A DNA stretch of 64,000 nucleotides from Shewanella pealeana ATCC 700345 (GCF_000018285.1 NC_009901.1:1239001-1303000), one strand, 5' to 3'; shown: positions 37,127 through 46,212, counted from the first letter of the stretch. Notes: generated by a model not told the origin, from the letters alone. Made by a program: numbers and translations.

Positions 37127-38266
37127 ATGAATGAGAAGACTACCGCAGAGCTTGAAAATCTAAGAGGTTTGATTGACGGTGTCGATCAGCAGTTACTGCA
37201 CCTGTTACGCAAACGATTAGACTTGGTGGCCCAAGTTGGCGCGGTGAAGCATGGTGCTGGTCTACCGATTTATGCGCCGCAGCGTGAAGCCAATATGCTA
37301 GCAAAAAGACGCGAAGAAGCTAAGGCGATGAATGTGGCGCCACAGTTGATTGAAGATATCCTGCGTCGCCTTATGCGAGAGTCCTACCTTAATGAAAAAG
37401 ATGTTGGCTTTAAGCAAATTAAAGCTGATCTTGGACATGTGGTGATTGTTGGTGGAGAGGGCAAACTTGGCGGCTTGTTTTCGCAAATGCTAACGTTATC
37501 GGGTTATGAGGTTAAATCTCTCGATAAAGATGATTGGGCCAATAGCCAGGCTATTTTCGATGGTGCAGGTCTTGTGATTGTAACTGTGCCTATCAACATC
37601 ACCTGTGATCTCATTGCAGACAAGCTGACGAACTTACCTGAAAATTGCATCTTGGCAGATCTCACATCCATTAAAGGCGCGCCAGTTGACGCAATGCTCG
37701 CGGCGCATTCAGGCCCAGTGCTTGGGTTACATCCTATGTTTGGCCCTGATGTAGGTAGTTTAGCTAAACAAGTTGTGGTGGTGTGTCATGGGCGTAATCC
37801 TGAGGCTTATCAATGGTTGATTGAACAGATTGAAATCTGGGGTGCACGCATTGTTGAAGCCGAGCCGAGTAAACATGATAAAGCGATGCAGCTGGTACAG
37901 GCGATGCGACATTTCTCTTCCTTTGTTTACGGGTTAAACCTTTATAAAGAAGAAGCGGATATCGAGTCTTTACTGCAGTTTAGCTCACCGATTTACCGCT
38001 TAGAGCTGGCGATGGTGGGACGCTTGTTTGCCCAAAGCCCAGAGCTTTACGCCGATATTATTTTTGCTCAAGAAGAAAGCTTAGTAGCGATTGGTGATTA
38101 CTTAGATAACTACTCTCAGGCGCTATCTATTTTAAAATCGGGTAATCGCGATGCCTTTGTGGCTCAATTTGCAGAGGTATCTAGCTGGTTTGGTGATTTT
38201 GCGCCGCAATTCCAAAGAGAGAGTAGGGCGATGCTGCAATCAGTCAACGATATGAAAACGGGCTAA
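37127..38266 (+). CDS. tyrA: TyrA, chorismate mutase/prephenate dehydrogenase
   Basis: Bifunctional enzyme of tyrosine synthesis. Chorismate mutase domain (about 5-90: [34 protein letters not shown]), then an NAD-binding domain ([19 protein letters not shown]) and the dehydrogenase part with [11 protein letters not shown] and [12 protein letters not shown]. The frame opens at an ATG at 37112 that overlaps the aroF stop as TGATG; GGAAG at 37114-37118 is better placed for ATG 37127 ([12 protein letters not shown]), which matches the family start. 379 aa. Confidence 0.95.
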   Translation: MNEKTTAELENLRGLIDGVDQQLLHLLRKRLDLVAQVGAVKHGAGLPIYAPQREANMLAKRREEAKAMNVAPQLIEDILRRLMRESYLNEKDVGFKQIKADLGHVVIVGGEGKLGGLFSQMLTLSGYEVKSLDKDDWANSQAIFDGAGLVIVTVPINITCDLIADKLTNLPENCILADLTSIKGAPVDAMLAAHSGPVLGLHPMFGPDVGSLAKQVVVVCHGRNPEAYQWLIEQIEIWGARIVEAEPSKHDKAMQLVQAMRHFSSFVYGLNLYKEEADIESLLQFSSPIYRLELAMVGRLFAQSPELYADIIFAQEESLVAIGDYLDNYSQALSILKSGNRDAFVAQFAEVSSWFGDFAPQFQRESRAMLQSVNDMKTG

Positions 38267-38327
38267 TTGAAAGCCAATTTTAAGACTGTACCTAACAGCT
38301 GACTCTCATGAGTTAACTGATCTGACA

Positions 38328-38350
38328 AAAGGCGCTTAGGCGCCTTTTTT
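38328..38350 (+). terminator. Terminator of aroF-tyrA
   Basis: Stem AAAGGCGC/GCGCCTTT with a 4-nt loop, then T-run. Confidence 0.88.
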
Positions 38351-38390
38351 GTGTTTGGCCTATTTAACGAAAGCAACTTAACTTACTTTT

Positions 38391-38407
38391 TTGATAATGC
38401 TTATCAA
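38391..38407. promoter_or_regulatory. Fur-box-like palindrome
   Basis: TTGATAA-TGC-TTATCAA is a perfect 7-bp palindrome; as TGATAAT-G-CTTATCA it matches the Fur 7-1-7 pattern in 14 of 15 positions. It lies 264 bp upstream of hcp in a gap (38351-38671) with no gene, so its target is unclear. Confidence 0.35.
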
Positions 38408-38627
38408 TACCTGATTATCCCAACTTTGGCAGAGACTCTTTAGCTACCGCTAGCTTTAATGTTTTGAATTGTTAACTTTACTCGTTGAAAATCAATGCTT
38501 TTACTTGTTTTACCCTCAGAGTTTAAAGTATTCATTAGTGATCTCTAAAAGTGATCTCTTTCATAGTTTTCGCCTTTAGTCCTAGAAAGTCCTTTTGCAA
38601 ATTTTCAAGAAGCGTAGACTAACCTTA

Positions 38628-38650
38628 AACATGTAAATAATATGCATGAT
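38628..38650. promoter_or_regulatory. NsrR-like operator in front of hcp
   Basis: Two 11-bp half-sites AACATGTAAAT and (complement) ATCATGCATAT separated by 1 bp, with 7 and 8 of 11 matches to the NsrR half-site AAGATGCATTT. It ends 21 bp before the hcp start. NsrR control of hcp-hcr in response to nitric oxide is established in related bacteria. Confidence 0.5.
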
Positions 38651-38671
38651 TAAAGTATAGGAGTTAGTGTC

Positions 38672-40336
38672 GTGTTTTGTATTCAATGTGAGCAAACAAT
38701 TAGAACACCTGCGGGTAATGGCTGTAGCTACACTCAAGGTATGTGCGGTAAGTCTTCTGATACCTCAGACTTACAAGATCTTCTCATCTATATTCTTCAA
38801 GGTGTTTCGTCATACGCGGCACTTGCTCGTGAAGTCGGTATTATTGATCATGAGATTGATACCTTCGTACCAAAAGCATTCTTCGCGACACTCACTAACG
38901 TCAACTTCGATGATGAGCGTATCATCGCTTACACCACTCAAGCTGAAACTTTCCGCAATCGCTTAAAAGCAGCTTATGAAGCTAAATGTAGCGAGCTAAA
39001 CATCGATGCTAAACCAATGAATGCACCTATGCAGTTGGTACTGGGTGCTAGCAAGCCTGAAATGCTATCCCAAGCGCTTCAAGCTGTGCCTAACCGTGGT
39101 AAAGATGAAGTTCATGAAGATATCATGGGTCTACGATTACTTTGCTTATACGGCCTTAAAGGCGCTGCGGCCTATATGGAGCATGCTCGTGTACTCGATC
39201 AGACGAGTGATGAAGTAGCCGGTGAATTCCATGAGATCATGGCCTTCCTTGGTGAAGATTCTGTCGATGCCGATAAGTTATTTAATACCGCGATGCAGAT
39301 TGGCCAGCTTAACTATCGCGTAATGGCGATGTTAGATGAAGGTGAAACTCACGCATTTGGCCACCCAGAGCCAACACAGGTTAATACTAAGTCAGTAAAA
39401 GGTAAGGCTATCTTAGTGTCTGGTCATGACATGAAAGATCTTGAGCTTATTCTTGAGCAAACCCAAGGTAAGGGCATTAACGTTTACACCCACGGTGAGA
39501 TGTTGCCTGCACTGGCTTACCCTGAACTTAAGAAATATCCACACCTGGTGGGTAACTACGGCAGCGCATGGCAGAATCAGCAAAAAGAATTTGCGACATT
39601 CCCTGGCGCAGTTGTGATGACATCTAACTGTATCATCGACCCAAATGTTGGTGACTACTCAAACCGTATTTTCACTCGTAGCATTGTTGGCTGGCCTGGT
39701 GTGACTCACATCATCGGCGACGATTTCAGTGAAGTGATTGCTAAAGCTGAGTCTTTAGAAGGCTTTATCTATGATGAGATCCCCCATCTAATCACCATAG
39801 GTTTCGCTCGTAATGCGCTAATGGCAGCTGCACCGACTGTAATTGAGAATGTTAAGAGTGGTGCTATCAAGCATTTCTTCTTGGTCGGTGGTTGTGACGG
39901 TGATAAGCAGGAACGTGGTTACTTTACAGATATCGCGACTCAGGCGCCGGCAGACTCAGTCATTCTGACGTTAGGTTGTGGTAAGTATAAGTTCAACAAA
40001 CTTGAGTTTGGTGACATCAATGGTATTCCACGCCTATTAGATATCGGCCAGTGTAATGATGCCTACTCAGCAATTCAGCTTGCGATTGCGCTTTCTGAAG
40101 CATTCGAGTGTGACATCAATGAATTGCCGCTAACCCTAGTGCTTTCTTGGTTCGAGCAAAAAGCGATTGTGGTGCTGCTGACATTATTGTCTCTAGGTGT
40201 GAAGAACATCATGACTGGTCCTACAGCGCCAGCATTCTTAACTCCAAATCTAGCCAAAGTGCTAGAAGAGAAGTTCGGCCTTCGTAACACCACCACAGTT
40301 GAGGCTGATCTCAATCGTGTACTTAACGTTGCGTAA
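38672..40336 (+). CDS. hcp: Hybrid-cluster protein (hydroxylamine/NO reductase)
   Basis: Iron-sulfur protein acting on NO or hydroxylamine under anaerobic nitrosative stress. N-terminal cysteines at 3, 6, 18 and 25 (C-x2-C-x11-C-x6-C) are those of the E. coli class with a [2Fe-2S] cluster. Hybrid-cluster ligands lie in [31 protein letters not shown] and LGCGKYKFN. Start is GTG 38672 with AGGAG upstream; 554 aa. hcr follows, but a hairpin lies between them. Confidence 0.95.
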   Translation: MFCIQCEQTIRTPAGNGCSYTQGMCGKSSDTSDLQDLLIYILQGVSSYAALAREVGIIDHEIDTFVPKAFFATLTNVNFDDERIIAYTTQAETFRNRLKAAYEAKCSELNIDAKPMNAPMQLVLGASKPEMLSQALQAVPNRGKDEVHEDIMGLRLLCLYGLKGAAAYMEHARVLDQTSDEVAGEFHEIMAFLGEDSVDADKLFNTAMQIGQLNYRVMAMLDEGETHAFGHPEPTQVNTKSVKGKAILVSGHDMKDLELILEQTQGKGINVYTHGEMLPALAYPELKKYPHLVGNYGSAWQNQQKEFATFPGAVVMTSNCIIDPNVGDYSNRIFTRSIVGWPGVTHIIGDDFSEVIAKAESLEGFIYDEIPHLITIGFARNALMAAAPTVIENVKSGAIKHFFLVGGCDGDKQERGYFTDIATQAPADSVILTLGCGKYKFNKLEFGDINGIPRLLDIGQCNDAYSAIQLAIALSEAFECDINELPLTLVLSWFEQKAIVVLLTLLSLGVKNIMTGPTAPAFLTPNLAKVLEEKFGLRNTTTVEADLNRVLNVA

Positions 40337-40366
40337 CGGCAAAGTTATTGGTGATAACTAAATCAT

Positions 40367-40395
40367 AAATGGCCACCAATTAGTGGCCATTTTTT
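40367..40395 (+). terminator. Hairpin between hcp and hcr
   Basis: Stem AAATGGCCAC/GTGGCCATTT, 6-nt loop, T-run: a good intrinsic terminator, suggesting reduced hcr expression from the hcp promoter. Confidence 0.82.
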
Positions 40396-40438
40396 AGTTT
40401 TAAAATTTACTCGCTTTAGGTGGGAAGGTAGGTATCGC

Positions 40439-41563
40439 GTGAATGTTGCAGTCAATCATCAAGTTTCACAGCTTGCGCCATTTTCAGCTCAACAGTGGCA
40501 ATCGGGTGAGCATCAATTGGTTTGTGTTGAAAAGTGGAACGAAACTCACGATGTGATGAGCTTTCGTTTTCAGGGCTCTCAACCGGTAAAATTTCATTTT
40601 AAGCCGGGGCAGTTTCTTACCCTGCTACTTGAGATTAATGGCGAGAAAATCGCACGAAGCTATACCATTAGTTCATCGCCTTCACGCCCTTATTCCATTG
40701 TACTGACTATCAAGCGTATTGAAGGTGGCAAGGTTTCAAACTACTTAGCCGACAACCTCGAAGTGGGGCACATTGTTCGCGCTTTGGGGCCTGACGGGGT
40801 ATTTAACCTGGTTGATATTTCTGCTCAAAAATATCTATTTCTGAGTGCAGGCTGTGGTATTACGCCTATGTTCTCTATGTCTCGCTGGTTAACGGATACC
40901 GAAATCGGCCCAGATATCAGCTTTTTACACAGTGCAAAGTCCAATAAAGATCTTATTTTTGAATCCGCTATTGCACAGATAGCTGAGCGTAGCGGTGATT
41001 TTAAGCTGAACTATATTTTGGAAGAGCTTGGTATATTCTCTAATATTGGGATCAGCGCTAAGTTTACCGACAAACAAGCTGGGCGCTTAAATGCCGAAAA
41101 CCTTGCGCGCCTCGTGCCTGACTTTAAAACGCGTACTGTATTTGTCTGCGGCCCAGCGCCCTATATGAATGCGGTAAAGGCATTACTTGAGTCACTAGAC
41201 TTTGATATGAGTCAGTTTCACCAAGAAAGCTTTGGCAGTTTCAAAGGTGGCAGCGCAGAACTTGACGCTGCTAAAGAGCAAGCTACAAACAGTTCAACTG
41301 ATCCAAGTGGCTTTATGCTGAGTATTGGTGAAAGAAGCCGCGCTTTGTCCGCTGAACATACACTGCTCGATGGGATTGAGGCGGAAGGCTTACCCATTAT
41401 TGCTGCTTGTCGCTCTGGTGTTTGTGGTGCATGTAAGTGCAAGGTTGTCAACGGCGAAGTGGAGTCATCAAGTCAAATGGCACTGACGCCCGACGAGATC
41501 GCTCAAGGCTACGTGCTTGCTTGCTCCAGCAAATTAAAGTCAGACGTAACACTAGAGCTCTAG
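40439..41563 (+). CDS. hcr: Hcr, NADH-dependent reductase of Hcp
   Basis: Electron donor to Hcp. Flavodoxin-reductase-like FAD domain with ARSYTISSSPSRP, NAD domain with LFLSAGCGITPMFSM and VFVCGPAPYMNAV, and a C-terminal plant-type [2Fe-2S] domain with CRSGVCGACKCKVVNG and a last Cys in LACSS. Start GTG 40439 with GGAAGG upstream. At 374 residues it is about 50 longer than the E. coli protein, partly from an N-terminal lead and a linker (about 270-290) before the ferredoxin domain. Confidence 0.93.
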   Translation: MNVAVNHQVSQLAPFSAQQWQSGEHQLVCVEKWNETHDVMSFRFQGSQPVKFHFKPGQFLTLLLEINGEKIARSYTISSSPSRPYSIVLTIKRIEGGKVSNYLADNLEVGHIVRALGPDGVFNLVDISAQKYLFLSAGCGITPMFSMSRWLTDTEIGPDISFLHSAKSNKDLIFESAIAQIAERSGDFKLNYILEELGIFSNIGISAKFTDKQAGRLNAENLARLVPDFKTRTVFVCGPAPYMNAVKALLESLDFDMSQFHQESFGSFKGGSAELDAAKEQATNSSTDPSGFMLSIGERSRALSAEHTLLDGIEAEGLPIIAACRSGVCGACKCKVVNGEVESSSQMALTPDEIAQGYVLACSSKLKSDVTLEL

Positions 41564-41655
41564 TCTCTAGAGGCTCATGCTTTAAGTCTAACGCATGAAA
41601 ATCTGAAATAAATCAGCTATGAAAGTTGCGTAACGCACAATGAGAACGTAAGGTT

Positions 41656-41692
41656 AAAGACAGGCCGCGATGGAAATGCGCCTGTCTTTTTA
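41656..41692 (+). terminator. Terminator after hcr
   Basis: Stem AAAGACAGGC/GCCTGTCTTT around a 14-nt loop, with T-run. Confidence 0.8.
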
Positions 41693-41746
41693 TACCAAGT
41701 TATACCAAGTCTCTATCCTCAGGTATTTTTTCTCTATGGAGTGCGC

Positions 41747-42085
41747 ATGGCATCAACATTACATTCTCAACCGCTAGCACTAGAAGACAGGAGCCTTGCT
41801 CACCTTTTGTATGGGCTTATGGCCTGCTTTCCACTTTTTCTCGTTCCCGCAGCGCTCAGCCTGCTCATTAATGTCTACCAGCCACAACAAGATTCAAATA
41901 GCACTATGGCAGTGCATTTGCGTTGGCAGCGCTGGTCTATCGTCGGTCTGTTTGCTGTTATTCTCGTTGGTTATCTAGCTAGCCCGCAGTGGCTCAGTAC
42001 AACACTCTATGTTGCTGGTGCAGTGTGGTTTGGTGGCCGAGTGTTTAAAGGCTGGTTGAGCCTAATTGAAGGCCGAAAAATCTAA
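41747..42085 (+). CDS. Small membrane protein, unknown
   Basis: About 112 residues with three hydrophobic segments (about 22-42, 66-80, 84-100 of the longer frame). ATG 41747 has a GGAG at about 41738; GTG 41741 is an alternative. The pattern (LYGLMACFPLFLVPAALSLLINVYQ, then LRWQRWSIVGLFAV) is reminiscent of DUF4870-type small membrane proteins, but I cannot assign it. It precedes the CPA1 antiporter by 47 bp on the same strand. Confidence 0.65.
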   Translation: MASTLHSQPLALEDRSLAHLLYGLMACFPLFLVPAALSLLINVYQPQQDSNSTMAVHLRWQRWSIVGLFAVILVGYLASPQWLSTTLYVAGAVWFGGRVFKGWLSLIEGRKI

Positions 42086-42132
42086 CCCTACATATCCTAA
42101 TACTATATTTAGAATCAGACTGAGAACCGCCT

Positions 42133-43419
42133 GTGACTAGTTACGAAATCCTATGCCTGCTATCTGCACTGTCTTTAGTCATTTCGCTTATTTCCTCCCG
42201 TTTACATCGCTGGCAACAGACTATAACGATTACCGCCTTAGCTTTAGGCTTAAGCCTAATAATTTTAATTGCTGGTAAAACTTTTGGTGTAGAACTCTAT
42301 TCCACTTTAGTGACCGATTTAGAGCAACTCGATTTTAAAGCGTTATTACTCAATGGAATGTTAGGTTTCTTGTTGTTTGCAGGGGCCTTGCAGATAAAGC
42401 TCAATGTACTCAAACAGCAGAGGTGGGAAATCTTTGTACTCGCCTTTGTCGGTACCTTGATTTCCACCCTCATTATCGGTGGTTTGCTGTATGTGCTTTC
42501 TGGATTTTTAGGCCTACAGCTTAATTTTAGCTATTGCCTGTTGTTTGGAGCCTTGATATCTCCTACTGATCCTATTGCTGTGCTGGCGATAATTAAGCAG
42601 TTGGGGGCGCCAGAAGATATCGCAATTCAAGTCGAAGGCGAGTCACTGTTTAATGACGGTATAGGATTAGTTATTTTCGTTGCCATATCTCAGGTGGCTT
42701 TCTCCACAGAGCCGCTAACTTTTGCTGGTGTCAGTGGTTTATTTATTCGTGAGGCGTTAGGTGGACTGCTTTATGGCGGGGTGTTAGCTGCGATGCTTCA
42801 TGGCATGCTGCATTTATCCGAAGATCGTACTCAGTACTTGTTAATGACACTTTTAGTGCCAAGCGCAGGTTATGTGGGCGCAGATATGCTTGGAGTATCT
42901 GGCCCGTTAGCTATGGTGGCATCGGGGATCATCATAGGCAATGTCAGTGTACCTAAGTTACTCAAAGAGAGTGAGTGGGAGCATCTTGATAATTTTTGGC
43001 TGTTGATTGAGTCTTTCTTTAACTCATTATTGTTCTTGCTGCTTGGCTTACTCTTGCTACTGATCCATTTTGACGCTGAGCTATGGTGGTTTATGTTGCT
43101 TTCAGTGCCTATTGTACTCGTTGGCCGCATCATCAGTATCTATCTTCCTTATTTCGGATTTAGGCGCTTTAAGCGCTATAACTCTTATGCCGAGAAGATA
43201 TTAGTTTGGGGCGGCCTACGTGGTGGCTTGGCTCTTGCTATGGCAATGAGTTTACCTACTGGGGTATTGATTATATCTGGTAGCAATATTGATTTGCGTG
43301 AGTTACTTATGGTGATGACGTATGCGGTAGTAGTGTTTTCAATACTCGTTCAAGGAACCACAATTCCAAGCTTAATCGATAAAAGTAACGCTGAGCATGC
43401 AGCTCAGCGTAAACCTTAA
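42133..43419 (+). CDS. CPA1-family Na+/H+ antiporter (NhaP type)
   Basis: Cation/proton antiporter of 428 residues and about 12 membrane helices. CPA1 motifs: GFLLFAGALQI, ALISPTDPIAVLAI, GESLFNDGIGLVIF (the ND pair of electroneutral antiporters) and WGGLRGGLALAMAMSLP. No long cytoplasmic C-terminal domain. Start GTG at 42133. With nhaA this gives a second sodium/proton route in the window, fitting a marine host. Exact ion (Na+, K+, Li+) unknown. Confidence 0.85.
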   Translation: MTSYEILCLLSALSLVISLISSRLHRWQQTITITALALGLSLIILIAGKTFGVELYSTLVTDLEQLDFKALLLNGMLGFLLFAGALQIKLNVLKQQRWEIFVLAFVGTLISTLIIGGLLYVLSGFLGLQLNFSYCLLFGALISPTDPIAVLAIIKQLGAPEDIAIQVEGESLFNDGIGLVIFVAISQVAFSTEPLTFAGVSGLFIREALGGLLYGGVLAAMLHGMLHLSEDRTQYLLMTLLVPSAGYVGADMLGVSGPLAMVASGIIIGNVSVPKLLKESEWEHLDNFWLLIESFFNSLLFLLLGLLLLLIHFDAELWWFMLLSVPIVLVGRIISIYLPYFGFRRFKRYNSYAEKILVWGGLRGGLALAMAMSLPTGVLIISGSNIDLRELLMVMTYAVVVFSILVQGTTIPSLIDKSNAEHAAQRKP

Positions 43420-43496
43420 TCTGTACTAATTTGAACACTTACTCAAGATTCGCTCTGCTCTGACTCATAGCTGTTGCAGGTCATCGCGAGTATTGG

Positions 43497-45470
43497 CTAG
43501 TGGTACAAATTACCTAATACTGCTTTAACGAGTTCCTCTGGATGAGCCTGAGCCGCTGTATCTATCGCGCTTAGGTTCATCATGACACCATCACCTTTAA
43601 GCTGCTTAATTGCTTTAGCAAATGTTGCTAGCTGATCGGTATCAATGGCATAACTTGGGTTAACAACAACCGGTAAGTGACTTAGGGCTTTTAACTCAAC
43701 TAATGCGGCCAAATCTAGCGATGGTTTGCCTGAATTGTTAAGTGTGGTTACGCCTGACTCGCAAAGTATAAGCTGCTGATTGCCCTGACTTAAAACTTCT
43801 TCAGCGGCATTAAGCAAGTCATCTACACTTGCCATTGCATTACGCTCTAAAATGACCGGGACCAGTAAGCTACCGAGTTGGCTTAGTATGGCTTGGTTAT
43901 ACATCAAGTTACCTGCAAGCATCACCACATCGGCAAATTGAATTGCCATGCTTAAATCTGTTTCGTGCTCAATAGCTAACACACAAACTAGATTGAATTG
44001 GCCTAGGGCATGCTTAAACTTTTCTATCGAGCTAATAAGATCACTCTGCTGACTCAAGCCCTGAATAACAACCGCCTGGAATCCAGACTCTTTAAGCTCT
44101 TTTGCCATTTGTTCAAATTGCTGTAAATCGAGTGGCAGTTGTACTTGAGCTATAGCTCCTAAGTTACCATTACCAAGGCTCAGTTGGCCGCAAATCACTT
44201 GAGTTGACTCACTCTTGTATTGCTTACTCACGCGCATCTGTTTGTTTGGCGGCGTAGCGGTAACCGTGGTCGACTTAGAAGTGTCAGGCTCTATCATTAA
44301 TTGACTATTACTTAGTTGAGTTGGTTTAACCGTTTCACATGGGTAGCAGCCAAGCACCTTGATAAAGCGAGTGGTTCTTTCTAACTCTTTCAGCGCTGCC
44401 TGCATTGGCTCACTCGACAAGTTGGCATCAATATCGAGATAGAACATCTCTTCCCATGGGGTACCAGGAATTGGACGCGACTCGAGTTTGCTCATATTAA
44501 GGTTTCGGGCTTTAAGTACGAGTAAGGCTTCAACCAATGCGCCAGGCTTTTGCCCTGTCGCCATAATCAGTGTGCACTTAGCTGGAAGCTGAGAAGGCAC
44601 TTCAACAGCTTTTCTTGCAACAACAATAAAGCGGCTTTGATTGATTTTTTGATTGGCAAGTCCACTTTCAACGGCTTCTAATTGATATAGAGCGCCACCT
44701 TCAGCGCTGCCGATAGCAGCCACGCTGTTATCATTAGCATTGCATACCATCTCCATCGCTTCTGCGCTGCTTGAGCAATACTCGAGTTTGAATTCACCAT
44801 GTTGGCTCAGGTATCGACTGCACTGACTTATTGGCTGTGGGTGGGCGTAAACGGTTTTGATATCGTTAATGCTGCTGCCGCTCTTTGCTAATAAACAATG
44901 GCCAACTTCAATAGTGGTTTCACCGACAATGGCAAGGCTGGTGTGCTGTAACACATCATAAACCTCGTTGATTGAGCCTGATGAAGTGTTCTCAATGGGT
45001 AGGAAACCATAATCCGCGTGACCAGATTCGACGGCCTGAACGATTTCATCAAAACTTTGGCAGCCTAAATCTTGCATCTCTACTTGGCGTCTATCGCAGT
45101 AACGACTCGCTGCAAGATATGAATAAGAGCCGCGCGCCCCTAAGTAGGCGATACAATATTGTTGCTGTTGAGTTTCTGGGTTTGCACGGCCATGCAAATA
45201 GGCTTGTTGGTTAAGTACAGAGTCTTCGATAATGCTTTGATAAAGAGATATAACGTAGTGGGCATCTAAACCTTGTTCTCGGCCTTGTTTCACCAAGCGA
45301 GATAACAGCTCTTTTTCTCGAATGGTATCGCGTATAGGCCTAACATCAACCTCTTTACTGCGGGCGACATCTAAACTTAATTCACGGCGCTTAGCAAGCA
45401 GGGCCAGTAGTTCATTATCGAGGCTAGTGATCTGCTCTCGAGTGTGGTTTAAGGGTTGTGGTTTACTCAT
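43497..45470 (-). CDS. pheA: PheA: chorismate mutase/prephenate dehydratase with a C-terminal DAHP-synthase-like domain
   Basis: Phenylalanine pathway enzyme with an extra domain. From ATG 45470 (657 aa): chorismate mutase (about 5-95), prephenate dehydratase (105-285, with PIENTSSGSINEVYD), ACT regulatory domain (298-380) with GALV (310-313) and ESRP (330-333) for Phe binding; a linker; then about 425-657 resembles class I-beta DAHP synthase (ADVVMLAGNLMYNQAIL, SQGNQQLILCESGV, LSHLPVVVNPSYA, GDGVMMN). The catalytic residues are lost: KRG is ERN, CERGIRTF is CESGVTTL, the metal His of DxSHA is Tyr in NPSYA, and the metal Glu of VEVHP is gone. E. coli PheA is 386 aa. The domain is likely a pseudoenzyme. 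Located 3' of a phenylalanine attenuator. Confidence 0.93.
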   Translation of the reverse strand: MSKPQPLNHTREQITSLDNELLALLAKRRELSLDVARSKEVDVRPIRDTIREKELLSRLVKQGREQGLDAHYVISLYQSIIEDSVLNQQAYLHGRANPETQQQQYCIAYLGARGSYSYLAASRYCDRRQVEMQDLGCQSFDEIVQAVESGHADYGFLPIENTSSGSINEVYDVLQHTSLAIVGETTIEVGHCLLAKSGSSINDIKTVYAHPQPISQCSRYLSQHGEFKLEYCSSSAEAMEMVCNANDNSVAAIGSAEGGALYQLEAVESGLANQKINQSRFIVVARKAVEVPSQLPAKCTLIMATGQKPGALVEALLVLKARNLNMSKLESRPIPGTPWEEMFYLDIDANLSSEPMQAALKELERTTRFIKVLGCYPCETVKPTQLSNSQLMIEPDTSKSTTVTATPPNKQMRVSKQYKSESTQVICGQLSLGNGNLGAIAQVQLPLDLQQFEQMAKELKESGFQAVVIQGLSQQSDLISSIEKFKHALGQFNLVCVLAIEHETDLSMAIQFADVVMLAGNLMYNQAILSQLGSLLVPVILERNAMASVDDLLNAAEEVLSQGNQQLILCESGVTTLNNSGKPSLDLAALVELKALSHLPVVVNPSYAIDTDQLATFAKAIKQLKGDGVMMNLSAIDTAAQAHPEELVKAVLGNLYH

Positions 45471-45543
45471 CTTAGCCTCTGAATCTATTTCTAATATCCG
45501 TAGCAATAAGCATGAAGATACAGCTTATCTTTGCTGATATAAA

Positions 45544-45567
45544 AAAGCCTCCCATGTGGGAGGCTTT
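45544..45567 (-). terminator. pheA attenuator terminator
   Basis: Stem AAAGCCTCCC/GGGAGGCTTT with 4-nt loop; on the minus strand it ends in six T before pheA. The competing antiterminator is visible: CCAAAGCCTCC can instead pair with GGAGGC-x4-CTTTGG inside the end of the leader peptide frame (about 45593-45608). Confidence 0.9.
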
Positions 45568-45586
45568 GGAATTTTTACTTTCGTTT

Positions 45587-45661
45587 TTACACCAAAGTTC
45601 CGCCTCCGAGGGTGGGGGACATAAAAAAGAAAGTAAAAAATACAGTATGGATTTTGTTCAT
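45587..45661 (-). CDS. pheL: PheL leader peptide
   Basis: 24-codon leader beginning ATG AAC AAA ATC CAT, with five phenylalanine codons clustered as FF-T-FFF and then MSPTLGGG, ending at TAA 20 nt before the terminator stem. This is a phenylalanine-sensing attenuation peptide: stalling at the Phe codons frees the antiterminator and allows pheA transcription. It is shorter than usual ORF cut-offs. Confidence 0.9.
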   Translation of the reverse strand: MNKIHTVFFTFFFMSPTLGGGTLV

Positions 45662-45668
45662 GGAATTA

Positions 45669-45697
45669 AAACTAAAGGGGTGGGACTAGAGTGTCAA
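45669..45697 (-). promoter_or_regulatory. pheL-pheA promoter
   Basis: On the minus strand TTGACA (complement of 45692-45697), 17-bp spacer, TAGTTT (complement of 45669-45674), only a few bases upstream of the leader ATG. A transcript start that close would leave a very short 5' end, so the true start may be somewhat upstream. Confidence 0.5.
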
Positions 45698-45730
45698 TCA
45701 AAACTTGGTCTAATTGAGTTTTTTGCATAA

Positions 45731-45755
45731 AAAAGCGCACCCGAGGGTGCGCTTT
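45731..45755 (-). terminator. Terminator after raiA
   Basis: Stem AAAGCGCACC/GGTGCGCTTT with a tiny loop; T-run on the minus strand. Confidence 0.88.
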
Positions 45756-45777
45756 GCGTGTAATTTTAACAATGATA

Positions 45778-46140
45778 TCAAGCTGCGTATTCCTCCTCTA
45801 AGTTATCATCAAAGTCGTCATCAATGGCATCATCTTCTATTTTAAGTGTTGCGTGACGTTGACTTTCTGGTTTATGAGTCAGGCGATTTAGCTGTTTCTC
45901 CAGCTTTTGTCCCATTGCATTAATTGCTGCGTAAAGGTCGTCGTGTTTCGCCTGGGCAAATAACTTGGCACTTGGTATGCCCACAGAAGCTTCAATCTTA
46001 AACCCTTGCTTCTCCTGTAGAATAATAACGTGTGGATTAATTAGCTGCACATCGTGTCTGGCTAACTTTTCTAATCTGGCTTCAATACGTTCGCGGATAG
46101 ATTCAGTAACTTCGAAATGCTTGCTAGTAATCTTTATCAT
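45778..46140 (-). CDS. raiA: RaiA, ribosome-associated inhibitor/hibernation factor
   Basis: Small protein that binds the 30S A/P site region in stationary phase or cold. Typical start MIKITSKHFEVTESIRERIEARLEKLARHD and the middle VGIPSAKLFAQAKHDDLYAAINAMGQKLEKQL; the acidic C-terminal tail (DDAIDDDFDDNLEEEY) favours RaiA (YfiA) over short Hpf. 120 aa. Gene order aroF-tyrA...pheA-raiA matches E. coli apart from the hcp-hcr/antiporter stretch placed between tyrA and pheA. Confidence 0.92.
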   Translation of the reverse strand: MIKITSKHFEVTESIRERIEARLEKLARHDVQLINPHVIILQEKQGFKIEASVGIPSAKLFAQAKHDDLYAAINAMGQKLEKQLNRLTHKPESQRHATLKIEDDAIDDDFDDNLEEEYAA

Positions 46141-46198
46141 ATATCGAACCTTTTGTTGTTTCCTTGAGTTCAGACTACCAATCTCAGGTAGGAAAGTC

Positions 46199-46212
46199 GT
46201 GATCTAAATCAC
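46199..46212. promoter_or_regulatory. CRP site in the raiA upstream region
   Basis: GTGATCTAAATCAC fits GTGA-N6-TCAC perfectly and extends as CGTGA...TCACG. It is centred about 65 bp upstream of raiA and 245 bp upstream of the cytochrome b gene on the other strand; the distance favours class I activation of raiA, whose E. coli counterpart is reported CRP-controlled. The rest of the 309-bp gap 46141-46449 shows no gene. Confidence 0.6.

Noticed and set aside
38391..38407. FNR site before hcp
   Set aside because: TTGAT and ATCAA are present but separated by 7 rather than 4 bases, so it does not fit FNR; a Fur-like reading is better.
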